From the NCBI RefSeq assembly GCF_002893095.1, contig NZ_PKQQ01000002.1, forward strand, positions 496,001 to 560,000: a stretch of DNA of 64,000 nt. The letters are read 5' to 3'. Source of the stretch: Stenotrophomonas sp. VV52 (GTDB taxonomy: Bacteria > Pseudomonadota > Gammaproteobacteria > Xanthomonadales > Xanthomonadaceae). Below, in pieces: positions 30,666 to 37,475 of this stretch. A program made the translations under genes and the position numbers. The notes under the pieces are model-generated. The model saw only the letters and a program-made list of their open reading frames with translations. It did no database searches and was not told the DNA's origin. Each line of letters starts with the position of its first letter. Within the stretch, counting starts at the first letter, position 1.

Positions 30666-30713
30666 GTAGAGCCAGGCCCTGCCTGGCTGGTAGTGCCGGG
30701 CTCTGCCCGGCAA
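30666..30713 (+). repeat. Two tandem SMAG-type GTAG repeats
   Basis: Two head-to-tail 24-base units, 30666-30689 (GTAGAGCCAGGC... type) and 30690-30713 (GTAGTGCCGGGC... type), each a short hairpin. They lie directly after the purA stop and before its terminator. Confidence 0.85.
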
Positions 30714-30714
30714 G

Positions 30715-30745
30715 GAAGCCCCGCGAAAGCGGGGCTTCTGCTTTT
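30715..30745 (+). terminator. Rho-independent terminator after purA
   Basis: Ten-base perfect arms GAAGCCCCGC/GCGGGGCTTC with a GAAA tetraloop, followed by TGCTTTT. It marks the border between purA and the accessory stretch. Confidence 0.85.
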
Positions 30746-30758
30746 CCACCCGGACCGC

Positions 30759-30787
30759 TTGAACATGCCCATTATGGGCATTAATAT
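30759..30787 (+). promoter_or_regulatory. Sigma-70 promoter of the MNT-HEPN module
   Basis: TTGAAC (30759-30764), 17-base spacer, TAATAT (30782-30787). The spacer holds the first of two palindromes and the second starts at the last base of the -10, so a bound repressor would block RNA polymerase. The predicted transcription start (about 30794-30796) coincides with an in-frame ATG. Confidence 0.75.
30766..30780. promoter_or_regulatory. Palindromic operator copy 1
   Basis: TGCCCATTATGGGCA, a perfect inverted repeat (6+6 arms, 3-base centre), inside the -35/-10 spacer. Centre-to-centre distance to copy 2 is 21 bases, two helical turns. Confidence 0.8.
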
Positions 30788-30801
30788 GCCCAATATGGGC
30801 A
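30787..30801. promoter_or_regulatory. Palindromic operator copy 2
   Basis: TGCCCAATATGGGCA, nearly identical to copy 1 (arms TGCCCA/TGGGCA), covering the predicted transcription start. Two copies on the same DNA face suggest binding of the module's own winged-helix protein. Confidence 0.8.
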
Positions 30802-31442
30802 ACTCAATCACCGCCGCTACCGGGCCATTTCAGCGATCCACCCTGGCCGACGCCCTTTTCACCCAGACCCAGCAACGCATTCTGGGCCTGATCTTCGGAC
30901 AGCCCAATCGGGACTTCGCTGTTTCAGAACTGATTACTGCCACTGGCAGTGGCTCCGGCGCCGTCCAGCGCGAACTTGCCAAGCTGACCGCTGCCGGTCT
31001 ACTCAGCATCCGTCGCTCAGGAAACCAGAAACGCTATAAAGCCGATCCAGCCGCGCCCATCCATGACGAACTTGTCTCGATGATCCGGAAAACCGTCGGA
31101 CTGGCTGGACCGCTTCAAGACGCGCTGCGTCCCCTCGCAGACAACATCCTTGCCGCGTTCGTCTACGGCTCGGTCGCCAAGCAAAGCGACACCGCACGAA
31201 GCGATATCGATCTGATGATCGTTTCCGACACATTGGGGTACGCAGACGTCATGCAGTGTCTTGAAACAGCACATCAGACACTAGCCCGCCCGATCAATCC
31301 AACCATCTATTCACGCCATGAATGGCGTACACGTATTCACGAAGAAAATTCCTTCTTGATGCGCGTGATGGCGCAGCCGAAAATCTGGGTGATCGGAGGC
31401 GAGCATGAACTCAGCGCTGCACAACCTGGCGGGACCAGGTAA
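30795..31442 (+). CDS. MNT nucleotidyltransferase antitoxin with N-terminal winged helix
   Basis: A protein of 215 residues from the chosen start. Residues about 20-84 form a MarR/ArsR-like winged helix (LADALFTQTQQRILGLIFGQ, SGAVQRELAKLTAAGLLSIRRSGNQKRY). Residues 118-215 are a minimal nucleotidyltransferase with AFVYGSVAK and the Asp pair Asp137/Asp139 (SDIDLMIV). In HepT/MntA systems the MNT protein AMPylates and so disarms the HEPN toxin; that role is inferred here. Possible in-frame ATGs are at 30765, 30774, 30786 and 30795; the last matches the predicted transcription start, so translation may be leaderless. Its 3' end overlaps the HEPN gene by 38 bases. Confidence 0.85.
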   Translation: MGNSITAATGPFQRSTLADALFTQTQQRILGLIFGQPNRDFAVSELITATGSGSGAVQRELAKLTAAGLLSIRRSGNQKRYKADPAAPIHDELVSMIRKTVGLAGPLQDALRPLADNILAAFVYGSVAKQSDTARSDIDLMIVSDTLGYADVMQCLETAHQTLARPINPTIYSRHEWRTRIHEENSFLMRVMAQPKIWVIGGEHELSAAQPGGTR

Positions 31443-31809
31443 GTCACTAAGCATCGAACCACCGGACACGCGCGAGTCTGACGGACTACTACGCTCTGGC
31501 AAGGCACGTCTTCTGGATGCGCGTCGCACGGATCTCTCTTTGGAGAGTCGTTTCGATCTGGCCTACTACGCAGCTCACGCGCTATGGCTGGCCGCATTGC
31601 GCCGGCAGGGTTTTCGACCGGCGCACCGCTATCTCGTGTTCCAGCTCCTTCCGCACACACTCGGGCTGGGGCCCGAGGTCTGGCGCGTTCTCGACAAATG
31701 CCATCAGCAGCGCAACATCGCAGAGTACGAGGGGCACCTCGAAGTGACCGAGCGGCTGGTACTAGATCTGATCACGGCTTGTGACGCGGTGCGGTCCGCA
31801 CTGGAATGA
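31405..31809 (+). CDS. HEPN-domain protein, probable RNase toxin of the MNT pair
   Basis: A 134-residue helical protein. The HEPN fold is suggested by RFDLAYYAAHALWLAALRRQG and by the late motif R103-N-x-x-E-Y-E-x-H111 (QQRNIAEYEGH), a variant of the R-x(4-6)-H catalytic motif of HEPN RNases. GGAGG lies five bases before the ATG, and the gene overlaps the MNT gene. Gene order (antitoxin with DNA-binding domain first, toxin second) matches type II/VII toxin-antitoxin modules. Activity is inferred. Confidence 0.8.
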   Translation: MNSALHNLAGPGKSLSIEPPDTRESDGLLRSGKARLLDARRTDLSLESRFDLAYYAAHALWLAALRRQGFRPAHRYLVFQLLPHTLGLGPEVWRVLDKCHQQRNIAEYEGHLEVTERLVLDLITACDAVRSALE

Positions 31810-31889
31810 AGAGAATGGCGGTGCAAACACAGGCTACTTCTAAGCCGCTGTTTCGCTTTAAGGGGTTCGAAGTCAATTTGAACTCAAAA

Positions 31890-31905
31890 CGAAACGCTCG
31901 TTTCG
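31890..31905. promoter_or_regulatory. Inverted repeat before HipB-like gene
   Basis: CGAAACG-CT-CGTTTCG, perfect 7+7 arms with a 2-base spacer, ending 16 bases before the GTG start of the HTH gene. Likely an autoregulatory operator. Confidence 0.65.
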
Positions 31906-31921
31906 AAATGGTTGGACTGCC

Positions 31922-32179
31922 GTGATCGATGTTCGAGTCAAGACAGCCGAGGACATCGGGAAGATCATTCGTCAGGTTCGGCGGAACCAAGGCATCCGTC
32001 AGGACGATCTCGCCGCGTATATCAATTCCAGTCATGTGTTCATGAGGGATGTTGAGCGCGGTAAGCCGTCCGTGCAGCTCGGAAGGGTACTGCACGCGCT
32101 CGATGAGCTTGGAATCAAGGTGTCCCTGCACGTACCTGATGATTTCATGGCTCCGAAGCCCAAGCGGCCGAAGTACTGA
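31922..32179 (+). CDS. HipB-like XRE-family regulator, no HipA partner seen
   Basis: An 85-residue protein with a Cro/C1-type helix-turn-helix (IGKIIRQVRRNQGIRQDDLAAYINSSHVFMRDVERGKPSVQLGRVLHALDELGI), close to the HipB/y4mF antitoxin group. The start is GTG. HipB normally represses its own operon with the HipA kinase, but the next gene is an unrelated small membrane protein, so this looks like an orphan or a remnant of a toxin-antitoxin pair. Confidence 0.8.
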   Translation: MIDVRVKTAEDIGKIIRQVRRNQGIRQDDLAAYINSSHVFMRDVERGKPSVQLGRVLHALDELGIKVSLHVPDDFMAPKPKRPKY

Positions 32180-32265
32180 TGCCTGGGTGTTGAGCTACAG
32201 CCTTTTGCATGTTTTCATCAGTGGGCACCGCAATCGCGGCAGAACAACACAGGCAAGGAGGCCAT

Positions 32266-32490
32266 ATGGCTGGCAGGAATTTCGGGCTTACCAACATCTA
32301 TCTGAAGTTGGGGCTGGGCATGATGCTGTTGGGGGCGTTGATCTTCGCGCTGGGGCTGCTGCTGGGCCCGCGCATGGGCCAGTTTCCCTGGCTGGCCAAC
32401 ATCGCCATGGTGCTGATTCCCGGTGGCGTAGTGGTCTATGTGATCGGCCGCATCGCCAAGGCCATTACCGGAATGCGTTCAAACCCCTGA
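32266..32490 (+). CDS. Small two-helix membrane protein
   Basis: A 74-residue protein of unknown function. Two hydrophobic segments (LGLGMMLLGALIFALGLLLG and NIAMVLIPGGVVVYVIG) are joined by a short loop with Arg and Pro, and the C-terminus is basic (RIAKAITGMRSNP). AAGGAGG precedes the ATG at a good distance, which supports it over a longer start. The following gene is also a membrane protein, 64 bases downstream. Confidence 0.65.
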   Translation: MAGRNFGLTNIYLKLGLGMMLLGALIFALGLLLGPRMGQFPWLANIAMVLIPGGVVVYVIGRIAKAITGMRSNP

Positions 32491-32554
32491 CCGACCGCCC
32501 TGACTATCCACCCGGCCGGATTTCGGCGATGCTCGTCCCATCACAGGGGGCGAC

Positions 32555-33373
32555 ATGGACAACAAGGACAGGGACAGCATCATCGGTGACGTACCCGCGA
32601 CCGGGCAGCTGGACGGCACGGTTGCCGTCGCCGGCGAGGTCACGCCCACCGACTGGTCGGTCATGCCGGTGGTCAAGGGCAGCGAAGATTCGGTGGTGAT
32701 GGAGTTGTGGCGGTTGCTGAAGCAGGAGCCGGCACTGATCGTCAGCGCGGGGTACGTGCTGCTGTCGCTGCTCGGCCTGTGGTCGAGTTACTTCTTCTAC
32801 CTGCGCTTCAATCTGTCGATCCTGGACTACCTGCAGATCAGCGACTTCCTGGTCGCCGGCCTGCGCGACCCCATGTATGCGGGGATCCTGGCGGGCGGCA
32901 TCTTCCTGGCGGTGGTACTGGGCTGGCCGGATACACTGCGGCGACGCAATCCGGCCAGGGTGGAAGCGCTGCGCGCGCGGCACTGGGGGTGGCGGATACT
33001 GTTCTCAAAGTCGCCGCTGACCAGTTGGGACACCTCGGGCATGCGGCCGTTGACCGGCCTGACCATCGCCGTGGTGTTCTTCATGGCCATCGGTGCGGCC
33101 CAGTATTCGATGAAGAAGGCCGAGGACATCCGCGACAACGGCGCGGGTGCCACGGTCACCGTACACCTCAACGGCGATGCAGGACCCCTCAAGGAGCAGG
33201 CGCGCCTGCTCGGCAGCAGCAGCGCCTTTGTGTTCCTGTGGTGGCCGCAGCAGCGCCGCGCCGAAGCGCTGCCTATCTCGGCGATCAAACGCCTGCAGTC
33301 GGTAGTGCTGCCGGCAAAGCCGGTCGCCGCGCCTCCGGTCAGCGCATCTCGAACGAAGACTGCAGCGGGATAG
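32555..33373 (+). CDS. Uncharacterised membrane protein
   Basis: A 272-residue protein. A charged N-terminal region (1-60) precedes membrane segments near 62-80 (ALIVSAGYVLLSLLGLWSSY), 108-125 (YAGILAGGIFLAVVLGW) and 170-187 (LTGLTIAVVFFMAIGAAQYS). The C-terminal about 80 residues are soluble (VTVHLNGDAGPLKEQARLLG) and probably periplasmic. I know no function. Its 3' end overlaps the convergent secreted-protein gene by 35 bases. Confidence 0.65.
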   Translation: MDNKDRDSIIGDVPATGQLDGTVAVAGEVTPTDWSVMPVVKGSEDSVVMELWRLLKQEPALIVSAGYVLLSLLGLWSSYFFYLRFNLSILDYLQISDFLVAGLRDPMYAGILAGGIFLAVVLGWPDTLRRRNPARVEALRARHWGWRILFSKSPLTSWDTSGMRPLTGLTIAVVFFMAIGAAQYSMKKAEDIRDNGAGATVTVHLNGDAGPLKEQARLLGSSSAFVFLWWPQQRRAEALPISAIKRLQSVVLPAKPVAAPPVSASRTKTAAG

Positions 33374-33878
33374 TCACGTTGCGCAGCGTGTCGCGCGCGT
33401 TGATCGCCACCGTCCAGGTGCCTTTCGGATCACCGGCTTCAGCCGTGAACTTCACGCCCACCGTGGACAGGTAGACCAGCTTGGGATCGGTCTCCAGCGG
33501 GGTGACGAAGCAGGGCAGGTCACGCTCGTCGCCGCTCAGGCTCCCGTCGGGCTTGCTGATGCGCAGGTCGCAGCGCACCTGGGTCATGCCCTGCGCGTCC
33601 AGCTTCGGATTGGACAGGAACGAGAGGATGTAGAGCGAGCCGCCTTCCTTGACCTCGGTGGCCAGGTCGAAGCGCGGCGCCACCTCGGGCGGGCTCTCCC
33701 ACTTCTGCTGCCAGTCCGGATCGGCGGTGATCACCAGCGAGGCGGAAAAGCCGTCGCTTGTTTGGGAGGCAGAAGCCCCTGGCAGGGCAGTGCCCGGTGC
33801 ATTCCCCGGCGCTGATTGGGCCAGTGCCGACAGCGGTGACAGCAGGGCTGCGAAGGCGAGTGTGTGTGCGAATTTCAT
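33339..33878 (-). CDS. Secreted protein of unknown function
   Basis: A 179-residue protein with a Sec signal peptide (MKFAHTLAFAALLSPLSALAQ) and a mature domain rich in beta strands (SASLVITADPDWQQKWESPP, TWTVAINARDTLRNVTIPLQ). Two Cys (VRCDL, LPCFV) may form a disulphide. The start is the ATG before the signal peptide; longer in-frame sequence upstream is not credible. It is convergent with, and overlaps by 35 bases, the membrane protein gene. Confidence 0.7.
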   Translation of the reverse strand: MKFAHTLAFAALLSPLSALAQSAPGNAPGTALPGASASQTSDGFSASLVITADPDWQQKWESPPEVAPRFDLATEVKEGGSLYILSFLSNPKLDAQGMTQVRCDLRISKPDGSLSGDERDLPCFVTPLETDPKLVYLSTVGVKFTAEAGDPKGTWTVAINARDTLRNVTIPLQSSFEMR

Positions 33879-34077
33879 GAAGCGGATTCCCCCGGTAGCC
33901 GCGTCCTGCGGTGATGTCTGGAGTATCGCCGATTCGAGCCATGGGGCGTCAACGGGGGTAACCAGGCGGCGCTTGAGTGCGGCCTTTCGGCGATAGGCGA
34001 AATGAACTTCCCATTCCCGGGTTGCGCATGCAGGGTAGGCGCTTCTGGGGCCAATCATCGATCTTTGGAGAATGACA

Positions 34078-34293
34078 ATGGCAATTCCCGTGCTGGGCGA
34101 AATGAGGCCCGCTCTGTGTCACCGGGATGGAAGGGTAACCGCGACCTTCGTGTACAAAGATGTCCCTTTTCGAGACGGTCGGGGCATGGTGTGTGACGTG
34201 CTGGTAGGCGAATGTGATGTGTGCTGTGACGCGATTGTCATTCCTGCGCAGTCCACGCCGAAGATTGCTGAGGCTCGTAGAAGCGTTGAGTAA
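34078..34293 (+). CDS. Short zinc-ribbon (YgiT/MqsA-N-like) protein, possibly truncated
   Basis: A 71-residue protein. GMVCDVLVGECDVCCDAIVIPAQSTPKI has the CxxC-plus-P-x-Q/E shape of the second half of a YgiT-type zinc ribbon (as in the MqsA N-terminal domain); the first CxxC expected near residue 10 is reduced to a single Cys (LCHRD). The ORF stops right after PKIAEARRSVE, where related antitoxins continue into a DNA-binding helix; the same frame after the TAA stays open for about 75 codons. It could be a short standalone protein or a decayed gene. GGAG is 7 bases before the chosen ATG. Convergent with the GlcNAc-transferase gene. Confidence 0.5.
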   Translation: MAIPVLGEMRPALCHRDGRVTATFVYKDVPFRDGRGMVCDVLVGECDVCCDAIVIPAQSTPKIAEARRSVE

Positions 34294-34399
34294 GTTCTGG
34301 CTCGATTGCGGCATGGACTTGATTGCCTCGTACCAAAGATGCTGTCTACCGAGGTTCGCATATCATTCGGAGCACTCGGCTGGTCCCCTTTCATGCGTG

Positions 34400-35758
34400 C
34401 TATTCGAAAATTTCCCGTGCCGCAATCGAGAAGAACTCATGCGCCAGTTCGGAGTCCGAGCTCGACCGGAGCAGGAATGCAGCAGGCAGGCCTTCCAGCA
34501 CGGCGAAGAAGGGCTGGTTAATCGTTACCGTAAGCCCACTGGATAGCCTGATTAGCTCTTCTTCATCCAATTGTCGAGAGAATATCTGCTCGCCGCTGCT
34601 GCTCTCTGCGATGACCTCTGCCGAGTGCAGGGCAGTCTCCTGCGTTGGGTGGAAAATCAGAGCGATCTCCATGTTTCGCTTATAGATCAGTTCCTTTTCC
34701 CAATCCTCATCAGGAAGCTGTATATGTGATGGATCCGGCTCGCCAAATGACAGCGCACTTCGGTGTACGGCCCGCCTTGAAAAACTGAGGCCTGCATATC
34801 TTTCGTAGTCGCGAAGGCTGCGGCTTCCGCCGAGACCGTAGGGAGTAGTTGATAGATCAGATGAGGATGGGGAAAGCTCCAGAAGCTGCAGCGCGCGTAG
34901 CAGCGACGCCGAAGTCATGTCATTGGCGGATTTTTCGATCTTGCCCTGCGTCCGCAGTTCATCTGTGAGGTCATCCCAGACTTCGGGGGCCTCTGAAGCA
35001 TAGTCGTGCCAGAGAACCGGGATATGCGGGTGAAACGGGTCGAATCCGTGCGTGAAGGCCCTTGCGCTCAGTACGATCTCCTCGGTCGAGAAGAAGTGGT
35101 CCGGATCCTGTGCAACTTCCTGGATGAAGCACCCGTCCGAGAAAACAAAGCCGCCGCTCATGAATCGCGCTCTGAGTGGAGAGGTGAATTCGTGGTCCGG
35201 CGGCAGGGTCGTTGCGCGGAAGCGGACGATTCCTGGGGCAGCAAAGGTATCAACAAGCATCACGCCTGTCGATTTCTGGCTGCCATGCGGGTGCGTCTTT
35301 GGATGAAACGAGGGCGGGTATCCAGTCAGAAGAGGCTTGGACGATACCTTGCGAAGTTCCTCCAGCATCCTGACAAGCATGGCATCCCACCCGGAGATGA
35401 ATCGATGATGGGAGTCGATCTGCAGGTTGTAAGCCTCTCCATTGAAACGCTGCTGTGCAACGAAACGTGCCCAGCCCGCTCCTTGAGCCTGCTCGAAGGG
35501 TACATCCACAAGCTCGATCTGCGCACCTTTTCTCGCCAGATGATGTGTAACAGAGCCTTCGATGTTGACTGTTGAGGCAAGGTCAAACCCTGATGCAATG
35601 ATCGCGGAAATACGTTCGTCATCGCCGTGCTGCCAGCAGACAACTGCGCGAATGTTGGTGGGGGTCGCTGCTTGGTCAATCAAGCTGACCAGGGTGGAGG
35701 CCAGGTCTGGATCTCTGTAGCTTGGGATCTGGACGAAAATATCGTTGGCAGAGGTCAT
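34400..35758 (-). CDS. GlcNAc-transferase of the GNT (GT60-like) family
   Basis: A 452-residue protein with no signal peptide. The N-terminal half matches the GNT family, whose founder is the Skp1-modifying GlcNAc-transferase of Dictyostelium: IFVQIPSYRDPDLASTLVSL (nucleotide-sugar binding strand), NLQIDSHHRFISGWDAML (metal-binding Asp in place of DxD), FMSGGFVFSDGCFIQEV and FSTEEIVLSARAFTHGFDPF with HIPVLWHDY. It should transfer a sugar, probably GlcNAc, to a protein, peptide or saccharide. The last 150 residues are unrelated in look and may bind the acceptor. Codon use is less GC-rich than in neighbouring core genes, suggesting transfer. A 32-codon ORF ends 7 bases before its ATG. Confidence 0.8.
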   Translation of the reverse strand: MTSANDIFVQIPSYRDPDLASTLVSLIDQAATPTNIRAVVCWQHGDDERISAIIASGFDLASTVNIEGSVTHHLARKGAQIELVDVPFEQAQGAGWARFVAQQRFNGEAYNLQIDSHHRFISGWDAMLVRMLEELRKVSSKPLLTGYPPSFHPKTHPHGSQKSTGVMLVDTFAAPGIVRFRATTLPPDHEFTSPLRARFMSGGFVFSDGCFIQEVAQDPDHFFSTEEIVLSARAFTHGFDPFHPHIPVLWHDYASEAPEVWDDLTDELRTQGKIEKSANDMTSASLLRALQLLELSPSSSDLSTTPYGLGGSRSLRDYERYAGLSFSRRAVHRSALSFGEPDPSHIQLPDEDWEKELIYKRNMEIALIFHPTQETALHSAEVIAESSSGEQIFSRQLDEEELIRLSSGLTVTINQPFFAVLEGLPAAFLLRSSSDSELAHEFFSIAAREIFE

Positions 35759-35765
35759 GCGTAGA

Positions 35766-35864
35766 TCATGCTTCAGCCTGGATCACTTCTTTTGCGACGG
35801 AGTGCGCATTTGCGAAGAGCGCCTGGATCACTTCGGAGTTATACGAGAGTGTGTCATGTCTCAT
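35766..35864 (-). CDS. Small ORF directly upstream of the GlcNAc-transferase
   Basis: A 32-codon ORF, too short for usual gene calling, reading MRHDTLSYNSEVIQALFANA and ending AHSVAKEVIQAEA. Its stop is 7 bases before the transferase ATG on the same strand. The composition (few Arg/Pro, one amphipathic helix) looks like a real peptide rather than a shadow, and EVIQA occurs twice through a 14-base direct repeat (35776-35789 and 35821-35834). The open frame extends upstream to GTG at 35885 or TTG at 35906, giving up to 46 residues. It could be a leader, a coupling ORF or an acceptor peptide for the transferase; no ribosome site is strong. Confidence 0.4.
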   Translation of the reverse strand: MRHDTLSYNSEVIQALFANAHSVAKEVIQAEA

Positions 35865-35917
35865 CTGTCTGAAGCTTCTCGTCACTGGAGGATTGTCCAG
35901 GCGCAAGGAGATCGGCA

Positions 35918-36157
35918 ATGAAAACTAGATTGGTTGGTGGGCTGCTGGTTGGTACTGGGCTTGCCTTGGGCAGCGCAGAAGCGATCGCGCAGAACAGCGT
36001 GGACTTTCAGGGGCGTAGGTACACCTGCGAGAACAGGTGCGTCATTACGGTTAACGGCAACAACTGGAGCGTTACTGACTCCATGGGAGGAAGGGTGTCA
36101 TGGCGGATTCTTCCGACATATCCACACTGCGACCATGAAGACTGCTACAGGCCTTGA
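35918..36157 (+). CDS. Small secreted cysteine-containing protein
   Basis: A 79-residue protein with a Sec signal peptide (MKTRLVGGLLVGTGLALGSA ending EAIAQ). The mature part of about 54 residues has four Cys (YTCENRC, HCDHEDC) that could form two disulphides or bind metal. AGGAG is about 7 bases before the ATG. No family was recognised. The next gene, a lipoprotein, starts 35 bases downstream, so the two may be cotranscribed and exported. Confidence 0.6.
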   Translation: MKTRLVGGLLVGTGLALGSAEAIAQNSVDFQGRRYTCENRCVITVNGNNWSVTDSMGGRVSWRILPTYPHCDHEDCYRP

Positions 36158-36192
36158 TGGGGTGCGTGAATGAGTAGTCAAGGCTCTTCTAA

Positions 36193-36846
36193 ATGAGCGT
36201 TTCACTGAAGATGGCTCCGCTTCTGTCGATCTTGGCGCTGTTCTGTGCATGCAGCGGTTCTGGTCAACTGGATGAACTGGGTAGGGAGCAAGCGCAAGGA
36301 GTGCCCTCCGCCGGTGGGTTCCCTCCATTGGATGGGAACGGGGCGGCTCGTGATCGTGGACATTCCGTCCGGAAGGAAAGCCGCGGCGGCACCATAGCGC
36401 AGGGCCTGATGCGGGAACCCTCCGGCCTTCTTGCCACCGAATCGACGTTGGTTGCGGACCAGGGTGTGTCTGCGCAGGTCGCAACGGATCTGCTCTCATC
36501 GCCTGAGCTACTCGCCAAGGCTGTTCAGAAGATGGAGCGCGACGCTTCTGGAAGCCCTGAGGCTCAGGATCTGGCCAAGCATTACCGCAGCGCCATCTCA
36601 CGCGCGGTCGGGTCCGATGGCGCAGTCGAGAATTTTGCTTGTGGGCTGAGTGTGTGTGCCGGTTCGGTGAGGTCTCGACTGGACGTCGATCAGGATGCAT
36701 GGGTATCGCGTTTGAACGATGACAAGTCGGCGCTAACGTATAGCTACGTTGATACGGCTGAGAGAGTAGGTGGGTTCAATGAAATCCGGTTCGTCTTTTC
36801 GACGGATCCAGCGCTGAATGCAATCGTGACGCCCGCTGAATTGTGA
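36193..36846 (+). CDS. Putative lipoprotein of unknown function
   Basis: A 217-residue protein. The N-terminus (MSVSLKMAPLLSILALFCAC) is a short basic-hydrophobic signal ending in a lipobox-like LFCAC, so the mature protein probably starts at the second Cys. A low-complexity Gly/Arg/Glu linker follows, then a predicted helical region (QVATDLLSSPELLAKAVQKM) and a compact C-terminal domain with two Cys (FACGLSVCAGSV). Base composition is lower in GC than core genes. Function unknown. Confidence 0.6.
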   Translation: MSVSLKMAPLLSILALFCACSGSGQLDELGREQAQGVPSAGGFPPLDGNGAARDRGHSVRKESRGGTIAQGLMREPSGLLATESTLVADQGVSAQVATDLLSSPELLAKAVQKMERDASGSPEAQDLAKHYRSAISRAVGSDGAVENFACGLSVCAGSVRSRLDVDQDAWVSRLNDDKSALTYSYVDTAERVGGFNEIRFVFSTDPALNAIVTPAEL

Positions 36847-37086
36847 TCAGAGACGAGTTTCGAGCTGGTTGCGTCAGTAGATTGGTCGTGCCAATCGAAG
36901 CTTGTATATCATTTGGAACATTCGATTGGTCATAGGCGTTCGCATCGGCCAAGCTGTGCTCTGGAGACTGAAATCTCCGCGAACGAGTTGAAGTTGGATA
37001 GTTATGCGTCGGGAGGGTGGCGCAATAGAACACCCCCGGGGAATACGCCGCTCCGTATCGTTTGCACGGATTTCAGCCTCCCGACT

Positions 37087-37107
37087 CCCTCGCCATTCCG
37101 GCGAGGG
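37087..37107 (+). promoter_or_regulatory. Hairpin in leader of the SymE-like gene
   Basis: CCCTCGCC-ATTCC-GGCGAGGG, a perfect 8-bp stem ending 23 bases before the start codon. It could affect translation of the toxin or belong to an antisense RNA. Confidence 0.45.
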
Positions 37108-37130
37108 ACATCTTCCGTTGGAGGTGGCAT

Positions 37131-37475
37131 ATGCATGTTTCCAAGGTTGTTGCGCCCATTGGCGCGTCTGGTGGGCATGGTTTGTATTGGATCAGGCCGG
37201 TCAGTCTGAAGATCCGCGCGCTGTATGACTGGCGTTCCGGGGCGAAGGGGGAGGAGTTGTGTGTTCCTTCGCTGTTCCTGCGTGGCATGTGGATGAGCAT
37301 GGCCGGGTTGGAGGTTGGGAGCCGGGTGGTTGTGTCGATTGGGCCGGGCCGCGTGTTGCTGACGTTGGCGCATGCGCCTGTTGGGGCGGAGTCGCGGTTT
37401 GCTTCCCGGCGGACGGTGCTGCATGCGCTGGCGATGCGGCGGAAGTCGAATGCGGTGCTGGGAGAGGCGGCGTAG
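37131..37475 (+). CDS. SymE-type toxin-like protein
   Basis: A 114-residue protein. Residues 45-79 (VPSLFLRGMWMSMAGLEVGS, then VVVSIGPGRVLLT) match the SymE fold pattern P-x-L-x-L-x-G-x-W-(7)-G-x-x-V-x-V-(5)-G-x-x-x-x-T. SymE is an AbrB-like protein that in E. coli is an SOS-induced type I toxin silenced by the antisense RNA SymR. TGGAGG lies 7 bases before the ATG. The 5' leader has a perfect 8-bp hairpin at 37087-37107. An antisense RNA is possible but not identified. Confidence 0.75.
   Translation: MHVSKVVAPIGASGGHGLYWIRPVSLKIRALYDWRSGAKGEELCVPSLFLRGMWMSMAGLEVGSRVVVSIGPGRVLLTLAHAPVGAESRFASRRTVLHALAMRRKSNAVLGEAA

Noticed and set aside
32180..32265. Possible HipA remnant after the HipB-like gene
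   Set aside because: The short interval has no reading frame with kinase-like sequence, and the next gene is an unrelated membrane protein.
36776..37209. Short open frames in the region before the SymE-like gene
   Set aside because: They overlap the lipoprotein gene or the toxin leader, lack ribosome sites, and have no recognisable sequence features.
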